Origin: Chrysomallon squamiferum
Lineage: Eukaryota; Mollusca; Gastropoda; Neomphalida; Peltospiridae
NCBI GenBank assembly: GCA_012295275.1
Contig: CM022670.1
Location: 35,699,801-35,763,800, forward strand
DNA: 64,000 nt
Direction: 5' to 3'
Below are positions 1 through 20,136 of this stretch, one piece after another. The position numbers and the translations under genes are program-made. Within the stretch, counting starts at the first letter, position 1; every line of letters starts with the position of its first letter. Below the pieces are notes generated by a model. The model searched no databases, was not told where the DNA came from, and was given only the letters and a program-made list of their open reading frames with translations.

Positions 1-458
1 TAAGGAATATTGTGTATCAAAATTCTGCAAAATAATTGTTAAACTTGAATTTTCTGATACATTGTCTTAGGCTAAATTCTGAATCTCTCCCTTAAGTTTT
101 GAAATGCCATTGAATTTTGTTTGTACTTGTAATAATATATATCTTTTACATATTTGATTCCATATTGTAAATACAAGCTAAAAAAAGAAGATGAAATATT
201 CAATATATTAAAAATGCCTTTTGTGTTTTTATTTTTTTTTTTTTTATTATTATTATTTTTTATTATTATTATTATTATTATTATGATTTTTAAATTATTT
301 TTTTTTTTTTTTATCTGGAGTATGATATTATGCCTTTTCATGATTCCATTATTTAAATAATTTAAATATCCGAGAAGCACTCTATTCCCATTGTTTTGGA
401 ATATATGTGTATATCTATTTCATTATACAAAAAAGACACTGAGAACTCAAAAGGATAC

Positions 459-2433
459 GGTTTTCCTTCACAGAGTTCTGGTGAGATATAGCAAGGTGTA
501 CCCACAACCTACAACATATATATTTTTAAAAAAAACATTTTCTTTTGAACAAATTACCAGCACTTTATAATAATAAAAAAATATGTTTAAATAGATTTTC
601 TTAAACATTTCAGTACAGAAACAGAATTTCAGAGAAGGGAGACAATACAACTGTAATGAATGTAATTGAAGAACCACACACAAAGAAGTAAATATACCCA
701 GAAGGCTGTGCATGTACTTTCTATGTTTTAGTCTGCTATTTTGTGGTCAATACAACATTCTTCATATTTATTTCCTGTGAAGTTATCGAAGTGTTCCACT
801 AACATTTTTTATTACAATTCCAATTTTTAAAAATAATTTCTCATAATACTTCTCTCCTGAATGGCTGGAAATAAACAACACAATATCAACTCACTGTGTA
901 TGCTTTGCTCTTACTGCTGAGCACTTTAGAAATACCAAAGTCTCCAATCTTCACAATCTCTTTCTTTTTGTCCAGAAGTATATTTTGTGAGTTCAAGTCT
1001 CGATGTAGGATTTGTTTTGAATGCACATGTTGAAGTGATAGCAACATCTGAGCTAAAAACTTCAGAATTTCCTGATGAGAGAACAAATTAATAAATTATA
1101 TAAAAAAAATTTCTGAATATTTTAGGAAATAATGTACAGTATTAAATTAAAATAACAGTTTAAAACATATCATGCAGAAAAAATCTCATTAAATCACAGA
1201 ATGTAACTAAATGAATTAAAAAAAAAAAATTAAATTAGAAATTAAAAATATTATAATTATTACATTAAAAAATCATTCTTTAATAGAATTCTAATGACAG
1301 TTCAAAGTCAATGATTAAATAAATTTCAAAATTTTAATTGCCATTAAGTAAGTGCTTTCAGAGCAAACATTTCCAAGTTTGTTTTTTTATATTAAATTAT
1401 TAATGGTTTTACAAACCTCCTCTTCAAGTAAATTATTGTTTCTGCTTTGCAAATATTCCAAAAATGTTCCTCCTGAAAAACAAAAATGAATGTTTATCTA
1501 TGAACACATTATACTGGTAACAAACAAATGAAGAAAATAGTTTAAATATATAAAACTTAAAAACTATTTGCACCTACCTTGAGCATATTCCATAACTATC
1601 ATAAGAGCTTTATCTTCCAGAAAGCTCTCATAGTATTCAATGATGTTTGGATGGTGCAGCATGGATAACACTTTAACCTCATTAATGGCTGCCTGTCTTT
1701 CTTCTCGTGTCATTTGTTCTACTGGAATCTGTTTGATTATAACAAGTTTCTTGTCCATCAGTCGACGACATAAATGCACAGTGCTGAAAGAAAATTATAA
1801 AAAAAAAAACATAAATAATATAAAATAATTTACTGCATCATTCAAATATTTTGGAAACAAAATAAATTAGTTTTTTCTTTTTTCCCATATCTTCATAATA
1901 TTTGTGTTTTATAATTCCAGTTTTTATGTTTGATCATAAATGTTAGTTAATTATAAATGCTATTGGGGCCATTATTTTGGAATTGCTTTTTATTTTATTT
2001 TATTTAATTTATTTATTTTATGCAGTTTATTTATTTTTAAAATAAACATTTTATGTCCAATTGAAATTGAAACAATATTCTGGGGTTGATGAACTTCATG
2101 GTTAATAAACGAACAGGACTTAATACCATTACCACTGATCAGTGATCGTCTGATGTGTTGAATCACAATGAGACTTGCCAAAGAACAATGAATGCCAATT
2201 CTAATGACAATCATAAAAATTTGGTTGTTTTTGCTTTTTATTTTTCACAAAATTTGTTTATCATAAACACAACCCTAGCTAAAACTTAAATACTGAATGA
2301 CAGTGTTTTCGGCAGACTATATAAAATTTGGCTATTTTTCACAAGCGTTAAGTAACAAGTTGTTTACGGCACAACGATATATTTACCCATATGCTCCTCG
2401 ACCCACAACCCTTATTTTTTCATACTTCTCCAT
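459..2433 (-). CDS. NEK8: NEK8-like NIMA-related kinase, N-terminal kinase half (partial; 5 exons)
   Basis: Serine/threonine kinase of the NEK8 branch, which in vertebrates acts in the inversin compartment of cilia. Exons on the minus strand: 2433-2387, 1783-1578, 1472-1417, 1071-895 and 508-459. All junctions are GT-AG and phases match (2,1,0,0,2), giving 178 codons plus 2 nt. Visible elements: start MEKYEKIRVV, glycine loop GRGAYG (residues 11-16), VIIKQI with the ATP-site Lys33, the catalytic loop at 126-133, DFG at 147-149, and the activation segment SSKSKAYT followed by VVGTPCYISPEL. The match to human NEK8 (VIIKQIPVEQMT, FLEDKALMI) is very close, closer than to other NEKs as I recall them. 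One oddity: the catalytic loop reads HRDLNSQN, so the usual Lys is Asn130. The rest of the kinase domain and the expected RCC1 repeats are not seen in 1-458, so the gene continues to the left. The family and exon calls are firm. Confidence 0.93.
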
Positions 2434-3161
2434 AATTTTGATTGTCTGTTCATGAAGAAGACCTAAAATTGATTTTATTTTAGCCTATAGCCTACACATA
2501 ATACTGGCCATAGACCAATCTTGGAACTTCATTAATAATTAACAGACCGGGCACGTCTCGATAACCTACTCCTATATGGTGTCTGAAATTGCTTTAAACA
2601 ATCGAGCTTGCGCAAAAATGGCAACTTTTTATAGAAGGGCATTGCAGACGTTTTGTAAAACATTTGGACCTCCTGTATGTATGAATGATTAACAGAACCA
2701 GTGTGTTTATACATTGACATGAGTTTTAATTGAGGATATTGTTTGGTAAAATAAAATAAAGTGTCAATGTAATAAGCAGTTCTTAACTGCATTAATTACT
2801 TACTGGTTATCAACTAAAAGTAAAAGTAGTATGCTTGTCGTGTTACATGTTTTTGAAATAAAGCAAGCATTCACTGTTTTTGACACAGTAATCAGCTATT
2901 TTGTAAGTTTATTATTTCCATAAAAATGCATCCAATTAAGGTTTGTTCGGTAATGTACACATGATATATGAATTTAACAGAATCTTTTTCTGTCACGCAC
3001 TTTGATGTTTTTCTCTCTATCTCTCTCTTTAGTGTTGTAGATAAATGAAATAAAAAACAAAAAACAAACAAAAAACAAAAACATACAAGCAAAATGTATT
3101 TAAATGAAATATGATTCATAAATTGCTTCTGATAATTAGCAAACATTAATATTTGTTAGCT
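2434..3161. promoter_or_regulatory. Divergent NEK8/DBT intergenic region, candidate bidirectional promoter
   Basis: About 730 bp separate the NEK8 start codon (minus strand) from the proposed DBT start codon (plus strand). No coding exon is recognisable here. Around 2525-2810 the base composition is more even than in the surrounding AT-rich DNA. Both genes are housekeeping-like, and head-to-head spacing under 1 kb commonly means a shared promoter. No TATA box or specific factor site was assigned, so the regulatory role is inferred from layout only. Confidence 0.4.
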
Positions 3162-10875
<7,714 letters not shown>

Positions 10876-13800
10876 AAAATTAATTTATCATTATAGTTAC
10901 TAACAGTATATATGCATTTGTGAAGATGTAATAGGAGATATGTAATCTACTGTGTAAATAACAGAATGTATGTATGAGTTTGTTATAATCAGTTTTCTCT
11001 ATTCTGCATATGTGTTTCTTCATTAATCATTAATAAGTAACAAATCTGCCGTTTGACAAATGAAGGACTTAGAACTGGCATGATCTGACGTACAGAGCAT
11101 TGTTATTGAGATAACTCGTGATAAAGCTGTTAAAGTGAATGAAAATATTATAAATAATACAGTTTGAGAATACTTTGTCTCAAAAGCTCAGGACAGGAAA
11201 TGTTTTCTGATTTTGAAATAGTAAGCGAAACCTAAGAATATATATGGAAGTAGCCTGCAGGATTATTTTGGTGACATATGTTTTAAAAAATTTGTGTTTT
11301 AAAATAAATTCTTGTGTATGCACAGCAATTTGAAAACTATAATATACCACTGTTTTTGCTGCCTGTAAAATTTAGGATTTTCAGCTTTTCAGATACAGGA
11401 TCCTCATCCTGTACAAAATCATTCCTAGACACTGCAACATGTGATTCCAATTATCAGACCATGCTGCAAATGATGGATCTTATCAACATCTGTAACACTG
11501 TAAGAACCAAACTCCTTCTTTACTGCTGTTTTGTTAGAACACTCTGCTTCTTTGTCCTTCAGTTACAGGCTTACATGTAATGTTGCAGGTGGTGGAAGTA
11601 GTGTGTGTACACTTGCATAAAGGATAATTGTTTGTCTGTTGCTTTTTTAAATGGCTGTTATTTAAGTGACTTCGTTATGGTAGCTAAGAAGAGATTGTAT
11701 CTGAATTAAATGATTTATAAAAATTGTATGACAAAGAAATTATATAAATAATGAACAACACTGTCTACAGTAATGGAAAATACTTGTGAATTATCCCAGT
11801 GTTAGTTATTTTACAGCTCTTTTGAGGTTTGTTGATCTATAATCAATCATCTCCAATGACTGTATACTTGAAATCATTCAATGTATATCATTTGTTGGTG
11901 CAGATGATTGACCATTTGAATCTATAATTGTTATATTTGTTATATATTTTCCAAAACTTGTAATTAATCGGATCATTGTGTTTTATTTGTCCTTAATTAT
12001 GACAGTTATTTGTCTCAGATTCAGTTACAGAAGAACTGTTTTGTTAATATTCTGACATATCTTAATTTAGATTTTTAATAAATTATTTAATAATGAATAA
12101 TTTTAAATGAATTTAAATTTTATGGTATAAATTTGTTAATTTAAATTTACATTTTTTATGATAAAATGTTTAAAACACAACTGAGTAAGAATAATTTAAA
12201 TTATTTAATCATTGATGTTTTAAAAAAATTCATATTTGTAGTTCCTTTGTCTAAGTTATATGATGTAAGTGAAAGGTTGTTATTATTAGAATATTTTGTT
12301 TAAGCAGTATTACTACAGTGCAGTCATTTGTTGTCAAAAACTCCTGTACAAATATTAATCTAGTACAACAAGTCATGAAGTACTGAATTATTTATGACAA
12401 ATTGTAAATGCTTCTGTTATGTTGTCATGGTGCCATTTTTATTTTATTTGTGTGAAAATGATTCAGAAAACAAATCTACACAATTTAAATTATTCCATTC
12501 TTTAAAGATACTGGAAATAAAATGCATGTCTACAGCAATACCAGAGCACAGTTTTGATAGTACTACAAAAGGGTAGAATATATCAAGTTTGCTGTAATTA
12601 TTAATAATTATTCAGTTCCATATCAGTATTTTTATGCTAGTTATAACTTCTATATTTCAGGGGAACTATATTTTGATAATTTACATGTTATTTATACATA
12701 TATATTGTTCAAAGTTACTTCTTTAGTACTTAATTGCTGGTTTAGATTTCAAAAGACCATTTTGAAAATAGTTTTCATTTCAAAATGAGTTTGTGTGAAA
12801 CTAGTATTTGTGAGAGCTTAAGCTGAGAAATAAAACAGTTAATTTCATTTAATTTTTGCATTATTAAGGACTGCAGGATAAAAGTAACAGATCACTTACT
12901 GTCAAAAGATATGTTTTATCCTGTGAAGGGAAGAATGGCCTGATTCAGTGAGACTGTTCAGACTGAGCAGAATAAAGCTGATGTCTTCAGAGAGTAACCA
13001 GTTGTTCTTATACACCACAAGATATGTGATGCTGTGTATTTTGTTTTGTTTTCTTTCTTTCTTTTATTGTATTTCAGAGTTTCAGTTTTCAGACCTAAAG
13101 GTTTTAAGAGCATCATCTTTTAAGCACAATTTACTGTAAACTATTAATGCTCATAGTTGTACTGAACTGTTTTGTTAAACAAAGTGTAGGGTGTGGTGTT
13201 TATTAATGTAAAAAAAAAAAAAAAAAAAAAAAAAATATGTGGTTCTTTTTGTTGTTTTTGATAATTTTTAATGTAAGATCCAGATTTCTTTTTTCTTTCT
13301 TTTTGTTGTTGATGGTCATCAAAATATTTAATATACATTATGTCGAGGTTTTTTTTAATAATTTATTTTAAAAGGAAAATGAAGAATAACAAAAATATAT
13401 TTCAGGTATGCTTAAGTTGTATGTGGTGCAATACATTAAGAATTGTTTTGTTTGTTTTTTTAACTGAACATTTTGTATTATTTTCAAAAATTTATTAATT
13501 TGATTCTCTATATTCAAAAAAAAAAAATTGTTCTAAATATTTTATTTATGGTACTATTAATCCTGGACATTATTTTATTTTAATCTATCTCAAAACTTTA
13601 AGTTCATAACTGTTCTTTTCCAGTTCCCTTTTTTCAATTATATATTTAATATATTTATTCAAAACAGGACAACAAATTAAATATTTTAATAAAGTAAACA
13701 GTTTTTTAATAAGCATATTCAATTGTAATTTGCAACAAAATTTTAACATTCTTTTTTTTTTCTTTTTTTTTCAGTAAATTATTTTCTAAATTTAAACAAA

Positions 13801-14409
13801 CACACACACACACATGTATATATTTATATACAAACACACACATAAATGCACAGGTATATTTAAACAAACATACATCGTGCACTCAAATGTATATACATAC
13901 ATGGTATTATTTTAATTTGCATTTACAATAAACTTTGTTTTGGGTTTTTAACTCTTTTTTCAGCATCAAATATAATGAAACAGATTTTTATACAACAGGT
14001 TGTGTCATTTTAAAACAAGAGCTTTATATAATTTTATTTGAATACATTTTTTATTTATTATTTATTACTATTTATTATTCTTATTTTTTATTATTATTTT
14101 GTTCTTCATAATATGTAGACAAATAACTGAGACATTATGCAAAAAATAAAGAAAGAAATAAAAGCTTAAAATGAATATCAATAAGATATACAAGCTGAGG
14201 GTACCTCAGAAATATCTTTTTTTTTAATAGCATGTGATAATTTGATGAACAGAAACCATTATTTTATAATTCATATACAATTTATTATATGTAATAATAA
14301 AAAGGTTAATATTATACAGAAATTTTGATAATTTTGTGCACTCACACACTTACACACACACCAAAGATATTTGTTTTGATAACTGCTATATGAATTTTTT
14401 TTTTTTTAA

Positions 14410-14443
<34 letters not shown>

Positions 14444-16329
14444 CTAAAATAGATTAATAATACACTATACTGAGTGTTTATATATATATTTATAAACTGA
14501 TGCATTTTATTAACTATATACGTGAATAAATAGATATAAATTGGGCAACTACATATTGAATTATTTTGTTCTTACAACTGTATTATACAAATTTACACCC
14601 AATGTGCACAAACTTGTCAAGTGGCTGGTGCCATGTGTGTGTGACTTGATTCATATTCTGTGTTTTGCTGTAACAATAAAATATAACAAATCATTTTATT
14701 GAGTTTGTGGTTGCAACTTAACTTTTTCTGTTCTACTCTGGCTATTTCTAAGAATCACCTAAAAGATAATTTTAGTAGCTGTTAAGTTTCAAATTTCCAT
14801 TACACACACACACACACACACATTATACCATCAAACTATATTGAAACTACATTTTTTGTTAAAACTGGAAAAAAATTATTTTTTTGGTGATAACAAATTA
14901 AAGATCCTACTTTTTTTGTTTTTCATTTTTATCAAATAAGTGTAGTTAAAACAATGGCTTTTCAAACAGCTGATTTGTGTTATTTTTAATAATGTTTTGC
15001 CTTTTGTTGAACATCTAATAACTTGGATTTTTTAGATACATATCCTATGTGCATCTGTGTGTGTGTGTGTGTGTGTGTGCTGGGTTATGTGTGTTTATGT
15101 GTATGTACTTGTTTGTAAACGCAGATATTGTTAGGAGGCTAGTTTAGGGATGGTCCTGGGGTTAGTAATGGTCAAAGTGAGAAACAAAAATTAAAAAAAA
15201 AAATAGGGTGTTTAAGTAGTGCATCACCTTAATTTGCATTTTGACAATGAAAAACATTAATCCAGTTTAGGATTTGATGTGCTTGTCAGATTGTTACTTT
15301 GAAGTGTCCTTCACATATAATTAATACACTTGTGAGTTAGATGAAGATTATTACATTATTTGTATATATTAATATTATGTAACAAGCATTACAGTCTAAA
15401 AAGTTCATCCTGAAAATCTGGGGTTCAGCTTCAAAGTCATTTACAGAGGAAATTACATACACGATAGATAAAAGAATTATTTGAAACAAGAGACATGATA
15501 GTAGTTTTGGGTGAGTTGCTAATTATTATAATGTTTTCAAAATAATCTTTATTGACTAATACCTTCATCAGCCCATATTTTCAGAATTTGTTTATTTATT
15601 TATATATGTAATCTTTCATGTTATTCCCCAATTCAAACATGAAGGGGTTCATAATACTATTCTCTATACCTTTTTTTTTTTTTTTTTTAAAATGAATGAC
15701 AATCTATTACTGAAACATAATTTTAGGATATTTATTTCATTACAATCAAGAGATTCAACTGTTATTAATAAACAGATTGTTTGTTTGTTTTTGTATTTTG
15801 TGGGGGGTGAGAGAGGGGTGAGTGGACATTTTTTAAATTATGCTGGACAGACTGGATGTTAACAAAAAGCAATAATAAAAAATATAATGACGCTATTTGA
15901 CCGAATGTCGTAATTCGTATTTCCATTTAAAGTTTTCAGATGATTTATTCAGGACTGCGTATGTAATATAAAAATGTTAGCTTTTGTGTTAACTCCATCC
16001 AGATTTGAAAATAACGCTCTATTTGTGTCTATTGTGATTATTTACCCACTGAGTTGGTATCTGACCATCTTTTCGAGAAATCTGACTTTGAGCCACATGC
16101 TCTTGTTACTGAATGATTTTATACAGTTTATTATTATATTATCATTGCTGCTGTTGTTGTTGTTGCTGCTGCTGCTGCTGTTGTTATATAGGCCACTATC
16201 TCTGAATTAAGAATATTTGCAAATTAATTTCGGGTGTTTTGATTATTACGAAAACTTTAACAATAACATAAATTATCATTTAAATACAGAATACTTAACA
16301 TATTTATGGAATACAATTAAAATAGAAAA

Positions 16330-16359
<30 letters not shown>
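10876..16359. other. DBT 3' UTR and intergenic DNA with simple repeats
   Basis: AT-rich sequence downstream of DBT. A polyadenylation signal AATAAA at 11303-11308 would give a 3' UTR of about 430 nt; others occur further on (near 12830 and 14675). Simple repeats include poly(A) at 13210-13236, (AT)n at 14418-14443, (CA)n at 14801-14821, (GT)n at 15056-15079 and poly(T) at 15670-15688. Open frames such as 11314-11580 show no family signature, splice structure or conserved motif. No RNA gene was recognised. Confidence 0.5.
13800..13902. repeat. Dispersed CA/ATAC-rich repeat, copy 1
   Basis: The stretch from 13831, including AAATGCACAGGTAT and CATACATCGTGCACTC, is nearly identical to 18869-18940. 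The shared unit includes unique, non-microsatellite sequence, so it is a dispersed repeat or local duplication and not two independent CA tracts. No terminal inverted repeats or target duplications are visible. Confidence 0.7.
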
Positions 16360-16364
<5 letters not shown>

Positions 16365-16366
16365 AA
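16330..16366. repeat. (AAAT)n microsatellite
   Basis: About nine AAAT units end just before the CRE-like cluster upstream of the 190-aa membrane protein gene. Confidence 0.9.
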
Positions 16367-16462
16367 TGACGACGCGTTTTCAAAAAGTTGTTTGTTTCCG
16401 CCCAACTACGTCAGTTTTCGTTGTTGCTGTGTAAAATTACGTCATTCTTTTGTTCCAAACAA
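16360..16462 (+). promoter_or_regulatory. CRE/ATF-like cluster upstream of the small membrane protein gene
   Basis: Within 100 bp before the start codon lie TGACG (16367-16371), ACGTCA (16408-16413) and ACGTCA (16439-16444), plus an ACGCGT. Half-sites of this kind (TGACG/CGTCA) bind CREB/ATF factors in animals. The CpG-containing character of this patch contrasts with the AT-rich flanks, which fits a promoter or 5' UTR. No TATA box is evident. The sites are seen directly; their function is inferred. Confidence 0.45.
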
Positions 16463-17396
16463 ATGGCGTTACTGCGATTGGACTGGTGTTTACAAACTTT
16501 AAACAGCGAAACGAGAAGCTCCTTATTATTCACTTTTTTCATAGTATTCGTAGGTGTTTCAATGAAAGTAGCATGTGTATCGTACGCTTGGTAGGTTTAC
16601 AGACATATTTAATTTTATTTTTTCATCTTGGTTTTGTTTATTTTATATTATTTTTTATTTTAATATTACCCTCTCTTTTCACATATAATTGTTATAATAA
16701 AGAACAAATACAAATCACAGTATCGATTGCTTTTAATATTTTTATGACACACCCATTTTATTTAATTATTAAAGTGTTTTTGAGCTAAAATGAATAATAA
16801 AAACATAATTATTTATTCGTCAGTGTAATCTTTTACATGTATTGGCAACAGTATTTGTATTATTACATATATAAACATGTTACTAAGAAAACATATATAT
16901 GTATATTTATAACTGCAACAATAAGTGTTTATTTCAGGATACTCTTTCTTTTGCAAAGTATAACACTGGACATTAAAAAGAATGTAGTGTTTTGGATTAC
17001 TGTTAATTCTCGTTTTCATGTCATATCAGCATATGAAGCAGGTAACATTACTATTTATCAGTCATAACAAATGGAATAGGTGTATCTATCAACACATTAC
17101 GTATATAATATGAAAACCTTCCACGTATATAATATGAAATTCACACACACACACACACACACACACTTTTTTTTTTTTTTGTTTGTTTTTTTGTTCAGGC
17201 TTTTTACAGAAATCTGCCAGTGACGATATGTTGGTGATTGCTTTGTTTACAGTTTTTGGTAAGCAGCAACTGCTTTATAATAATATAAAATCAGAATTAA
17301 TAAATTTATTATTATTGGGAAAAAACTGTTCAATTTAACATTTAATAAAACATTTAATTTCATAATTTCTGTATCAACACTCGAACTTAACTGGAT

Positions 17397-17428
<32 letters not shown>

Positions 17429-17911
17429 TAAATTATATACTGAAATGTTTGCTGTCTTATAAGATACATCTTTAGTTTCTGATGGTATGTGTTTTTCGAT
17501 ATAGTTTTAATGAATAAATAAATAAAGACGTTCTCTTTATATATACAGTTTTAATTTAAATAAATAAATAATCATTCTGATTTAAAATTATAGTTATGTT
17601 GTTGTTGTTGTTTTTTTGTGTGTGTCACAGGTACTATAATCGGAAAACTTTTACTCTTGAGTTTTAATTTTCATCGACGGACTCTCCTCAGGAATATATA
17701 TCTCATTAGGAGAGACAGAGAATTTGAATATATTCAGAATAAAATCAGAGCCGTTGAAGAGAACGAAGATGAAGAAAATAAGACTAAAGAAAAAAAGAAA
17801 CGATCGAACAAAGGTACAAAGGATGGACCACAAAGCTCAAAGACAGATCTGTCGCACAGTTCGCCAATCGCAACCAGAAACCGGTTTCAGTTGCTTCAGA
17901 GCTTAAAATGA
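16463..17911 (+). CDS. Unrecognised 190-aa membrane protein (4 exons)
   Basis: Exons 16463-16590, 16938-17041, 17199-17258 and 17631-17911 join at GT-AG sites with matched phases (2,1,1) into one 190-codon frame ending in TGA. The start is ATGG in good context (ACAAATGG). Layout: a short N-terminal head, a long hydrophobic stretch at about 19-50 (SSLLFTFFIVFVGV...ILFLLQS), a polar segment at 51-86, a second hydrophobic segment at 88-109 (LVIALFTVFGTIIGKLLLL), then a basic region (FHRRTLLRNIYLIRRDR), an acidic stretch (VEENEDEENK), a Lys-rich run and a Ser-rich tail. The second segment followed by Arg/Lys fits a positive-inside topology. I do not recognise the family. Four phase-consistent exons and the promoter-like upstream region argue for a real gene, but expression is unproven. 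Confidence 0.7.
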
Positions 17912-20136
17912 GCCGTGTGCGCATGCGAATGTTTCCATCACATAACAACAAGCAGAAAACGCATGCAGTTATGAAAATGAACACCAACATATATATTTAT
18001 TTATTTTAGAAATCCAAGTTTGAAAAAAAAAAAAAAAATAATAATAATAATAACAACTGCTTTGTTTATTGTTGTTGTGGTTTTTTTTTTTTATTCTTTT
18101 TTCAGTTTGTTGTTAATGTTGGGGGTTTTGGGGGAGAGGTTTTGTTTGGGTTTTTTAATGCTACTTTATTAATATAATTATTTGGATATAATAATTTAAA
18201 TAATTAGGGTCAAGATTTTGCCGAACTAAATTTCTATGTTCGAGCTATACTTCCCAATATATTTTTTTTTTTTTTTTTTAATAATCAAACTCCTTTAAAG
18301 CTGACAAGTTATATTAACAGCTGATGCTGTTTCATATTTTCAGAAATAATCTACTTTGCAGTCGAAATAATGGCCCTACTTTCATCGTATGTTCAAAACA
18401 TATAATCAACATCCTCGTTAGGAAAATAGTACACTGTTATTACGACATAACAGAATGGCAGCGTATCACGTCACTAATGGTAAAACCATCTGCATCTGTT
18501 ATATTTGGCTTCGGTATAAATAAACGGAACTGTAAAACGTTATACACACTACAGGTTAATTGTATTTGCAGACAAGTAGGTCTTGCCCCATACAGGATTT
18601 CTCCAATTATTGTCGTATTATTACGTACTTTGCTTGCCCCAACGTTATTATTTTCTGTTGTTTGTAATCGTCTGACATGACTAACAGAATGTCAGACAAA
18701 GCTGAGATTTGTTGTTGTATTCATTGGCATCTTGAATTTACATTAAGAATGGAAAAGTACGAGTACTTTTGATTGAAAGTGCAATTCTGTAATATATACA
18801 CACACACGCACATATATATATATATACACACACACAAGTACACATATACACACACATATATATGTATACAAACACACACATAAATGCACAGGTATGTTTA
18901 AACAAACATACATCGTGCACTCGAACGTACATACATACATATATATATACATTCATACACACACAGATATACATACATACATACATACATACATACATAC
19001 ATAGATACATACATACATATAATATTATGCAGGGAATAACTGGTTACTGCAATCATTATTAGCTTTATTCTGCGAATGTTACTATAAGGAATTCAGCCTC
19101 GAAAGTGACTGAAATTTATATATTAATATTAACTTATATGAACCCAACGTATCATTTTTGGGGCTGGAGGAATACCCCTCAGTGGGGTGCAATGGATACC
19201 AGTGAATACGGTTTTTTTTCATTTTGAAACAAATGGCTTGGGTTGCATTTGAAATGTAATATATTGTGCAGCGTGCTGTTTTGAAACATTTGTTTCTGCG
19301 TCTGCGTGTTTCCAGAGAAATAACCTATGATCTGGATGAATTCTTTGGGAATTCAAGGCCTATCAGACAAGAAGTGATGCTTCTTTTCCAGTACACTCCA
19401 TGACAAGGCAACGTGTTATAGTCAGAAAGGTTCTGATGTCATGGCGGTTGGTATCATAACTATGATTACCATTGTCGTGTTTGATTGGTAACCAGTGTAG
19501 TCCACAACAAGAATAGTTGTAACGGTTCCACAGTACCCAAGTTCTGTCTGTTCTTGTATTTTTAGATTTGGTGGTAGATCTTATCTGCAGATTAACTGTT
19601 CTGGTTCTTGGTAACCACCGTTCTGAAACAGAATGAAACTCTCTCAGTGGTTTAAATTATGAATGCCACCTCCATTTTCATCAGATTCTGAACTGTCACC
19701 TAGTTTGTAATGTAAACAGCTGCATAAAGAAAATAATCATCTTCAAGAATGGATGGCGTACCTCTGCAGTAGCCTAGAAAAATAAAAAATAACCACATCA
19801 GCTCGACATTCAAATGCGCCCTTCATATGTGTTCTATATTATAGTAAATTAAATTATAAACCTGATGTACAGCTTTAGTACTTTTACACATCACATTTAT
19901 AACAAACAAAAGGAGTGGAAGAGCTTAGGAATCAAAATATAAATTAAATCACAAATTTGTTTTTATATTTATACAAATACTATTTTTTTAACAGGAGATT
20001 ATATTTATCCATTTACAAAATAGTGTCCCCCGCTCGATCCCAGTGCACCATAGCGATGAGCTTTACAATTTTTCAAGTTGAAGGAAAATTTTAATTTTCC
20101 ATAAAAGTAATGTATTCACTTATCTCTAATTACTTA
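17912..20136. other. Intergenic DNA, no gene recognised
   Basis: Contains poly(A) and (AAT)n after 18020, poly(T) at 18262-18279, the second copy of the dispersed CA/ATAC repeat at 18838-18940, and a (CATA)n tract to 19018. The 118-codon frame at 18324-18680 has no motif, signal or splice support and was not accepted. The stretch 19140-19760 has more even base composition but no exon that I can support. Confidence 0.5.
18838..19020. repeat. Dispersed CA/ATAC-rich repeat, copy 2, running into (CATA)n
   Basis: 18869-18940 matches 13831-13902 with only a few substitutions and is followed by a CATA tetranucleotide array. See the copy at 13800. Confidence 0.7.

Noticed and set aside
1-458. Search for the next NEK8 exon left of 459
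   Set aside because: No sequence matching the following kinase segment (human YNQKSDIWALGCVLYE) was found; treated as intron.
11400-11425. ACAGGAT/ATCCTGT inverted repeat in the DBT downstream region
   Set aside because: A seven-base stem is too short to be distinguished from chance; no terminator-type function is expected in an animal gene.
18324-18680. 118-codon plus-strand frame
   Set aside because: No domain, signal peptide, splice structure or neighbour support; composition is like the surrounding intergenic DNA.
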